This document shows, in pieces, positions 63,110-64,000 of a stretch of DNA of 64,000 bases. This DNA is from Ardenticatena sp. GTDB lineage: Bacteria; Chloroflexota; Anaerolineae; Ardenticatenales; Ardenticatenaceae. The translations under genes were made by a program, and so were the position numbers. The notes under the pieces were generated by a model. That model made no database searches and was not told where the DNA came from. It saw nothing but the letters and a program-made list of their open reading frames with translations. The stretch is from assembly GCA_015487975.1 (NCBI GenBank), contig WFOS01000022.1, positions 51,732-115,731 on the forward strand, written 5' to 3'. Positions within the stretch are counted from its first letter, which is position 1, and each line of letters opens with the position of its first letter.

Positions 63110-63613
63110 ATGGCGGTTCTGCTGCTCATCTTGGGGGCGTTTCTGCTCATCTGGGGGTGGTTGGCACGTCGTCGCAGCGGTTTACCACATGGGCGCATCG
63201 TTGCCAGCGACATCAGTGGCTGGCGCTCACTCGAAAAGCCCTTCGTCTCGCATCGCTATCGGCTCACAGGGCGCCCCGATTACGTCATCGCGCACGGGCG
63301 CACGCTTCTTCCGGTTGAAGTGAAACCACGCCGACGCGCCACACGCCCCTACGAGGGCGATGTGTTGCAATTGTTGGCGTATTGCCTGCTGGTGGAAGAC
63401 GCCACAGGCCATGCCCCCCCGTATGGCATACTGGTCTATGCCAATCAGCATTGGCAGATTTCCTTCGATGCACACGCCCGTCGGCAGGTATTGGCCGCAC
63501 TCGCCGAAATCGAAGCCGCACGGCGCGGCGGCGAACAAGCACGCAGCCATACCAACCCAGCACGTTGTCGGCGGTGCGGCTTCCGTGACCAATGTGGCGA
63601 CGCCCTGGCATGA
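63110..63613 (+). CDS. Cas4-like nuclease, C-terminal catalytic part with transmembrane anchor
   Basis: A 167-residue protein that starts with a hydrophobic anchor MAVLLLILGAFLLIWGWLARRR. It then has the RecB-type nuclease motif: a conserved Asp in GRPDYVI and Glu-x-Lys in LLPVEVKPR. Next comes a QLLAYCLLVEDATG segment and a terminal CRRCGFRDQC, which supplies three of four Fe-S cysteines. The fourth is in the preceding gene. The ATG is 2 bases after the stop of that gene; an alternative start at 63053 overlaps it. The nuclease would be tethered at the membrane. No cas1, cas2 or CRISPR repeats lie nearby. Confidence 0.8.
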   Translation: MAVLLLILGAFLLIWGWLARRRSGLPHGRIVASDISGWRSLEKPFVSHRYRLTGRPDYVIAHGRTLLPVEVKPRRRATRPYEGDVLQLLAYCLLVEDATGHAPPYGILVYANQHWQISFDAHARRQVLAALAEIEAARRGGEQARSHTNPARCRRCGFRDQCGDALA

Positions 63614-63664
63614 ACGATTACGCCAATCTGGTAATTACCCAGATCTCTGCAAAGAAGTGAAAAC

Positions 63665-63880
63665 GTGGCACAAGCCACACAGGACGCGCTGAGAGCATGT
63701 TGGCGTCCATTCACCCGTCTGTTTCCAGGCCGACGGCTCCAGCGCAGCGAACGTACTGGTGGTGGCGATCGACCCAGTGCAGTTCGAAAAGCCCTCTGCA
63801 CGGCGAGTGGATGGGGTGAGCAAGGGATCCAAACGCACCCCGCCTCACCTCGAGAGGCACACACGCCTGACGTTACTTCA
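63665..63880 (+). pseudogene. Probable transposase remnant, frameshifted
   Basis: One frame gives WRPFTRLFPGRRLQRS and another gives VLVVAIDPVQFEKPSARRVDGVSKGSKRTPPHLE. The second reads like the catalytic Asp region of DDE transposases (VVAIDPVxFEKP ... EGVS ... KRTPP). The two segments are linked only by a frameshift, with no full-length ORF. I infer a decayed insertion sequence, family uncertain. Confidence 0.45.
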
Positions 63881-63913
63881 AGGAGCGACGCACCTGCCAG
63901 GTGCGTCGCTCCT
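63881..63913. repeat. Nested palindromic repeat, second copy
   Basis: AGGAGCGACGCACC-TGCCA-GGTGCGTCGCTCCT is a 14-bp inverted repeat related to that at 26238-26270 (GGTGCGACGCACC). Confidence 0.8.
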
Positions 63914-64000
63914 CAGGCCTAGCGGCCCCGCCCTGCCCCCAGCGTGTCGGCGGCCGAAGGCCCCCCTCGTGAGCCTTCACGCGCGATAAGCGACCAATAC
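63914..64000 (-). repeat. Repeat related to 26020-26100, including the end of a minus-strand gene
   Basis: The reverse complement reads GTATTGGTCGCTTATCGCGCG-TGA-AGGCTCACGAGG and continues GACACGCTGGGGGCAGGGCGGGGCCGCT. This matches GCTTATCGCGCGTGG...GACACGCTGGTGGCAGGGCGGGGCCGCT at 26028-26095. The last eight codons on the minus strand would be VLVAYRA-stop (63977-64000), so a gene may begin outside the window and end here. Confidence 0.5.

Noticed and set aside
1-64000. tRNA, rRNA or large riboswitch genes
   Set aside because: I looked by eye for tRNA TPsiC-like boxes, rRNA segments and common riboswitch cores and found none I could support.

Overview
The window looks like chromosomal DNA of a thermophilic or mesophilic Chloroflexota bacterium, probably close to Ardenticatena. 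This is an inference from moderately high GC, the protein styles, the tdh-kbl and gatCAB arrangements, and lipoproteins with long TATPEP-type linkers; no rRNA or tRNA gene is present to confirm it. Most genes are on the minus strand in tight operons with strong Shine-Dalgarno (SD) sequences. Recognisable promoters have good TATAAT-like -10 boxes.

Region by region. 1-153: start of an unknown membrane protein that runs off the window. 353-2627: threonine catabolism (tdh-kbl). 2706-5340: two glutamate dehydrogenase paralogues, the distal one lacking catalytic lysines. 5412-12184: gatB, a Fic protein, an aminotransferase, a sugar-nucleotide transferase and gatA-gatC. 12367-12914: a strong promoter, a 17-residue peptide ORF ending inside a terminator, then a Cys-motif protein. 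12981-21103: a minus-strand operon with the layout of a ribosomally synthesised peptide (RiPP) pathway. In transcription order it holds a 41-residue Cys-containing precursor, a beta-propeller lipoprotein, a radical SAM/SPASM enzyme, an M50 protease with a PqqD-like domain, an ABC ATPase, an ABC permease, a histidine kinase and a response regulator. 21358-25868: an unknown protein, an LPXTG alpha-carbonic anhydrase, and an Fe3+-type ABC binding protein and permease. 25869-27321: repeats, gene remnants and an internally deleted subtilase. 27400-31712: an Lrp regulator and hom, lysC and thrC. 31810-36551: TPR, AEC transporter, HEAT, degenerate solute-binding and unknown proteins. 36638-54084: three Opp/Dpp-type peptide transport operons. 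54169-59893: a SirB1-like protein, an ABC exporter with a coiled-coil partner, an SDR enzyme and RecF. 60042-63613: a plus-strand operon of DUF3054, translin-like, large unknown and two-part Cas4-like proteins. 63665-64000: a transposase remnant and a palindromic repeat related to that near 26.2 kb.

The most novel item is the RiPP locus. The SPASM enzyme would modify the Cys-rich core of the small peptide, the PqqD-fused membrane protease would bind and cut the leader, the ABC pair would export the product or give immunity, and the kinase-regulator pair could sense peptide or envelope state. The gene set resembles Bacillus YydFGHIJ, but the precursor, the beta-propeller lipoprotein and the attached two-component system differ. 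The precursor is too short for the supplied ORF track. Function is inferred from gene order and motifs only.
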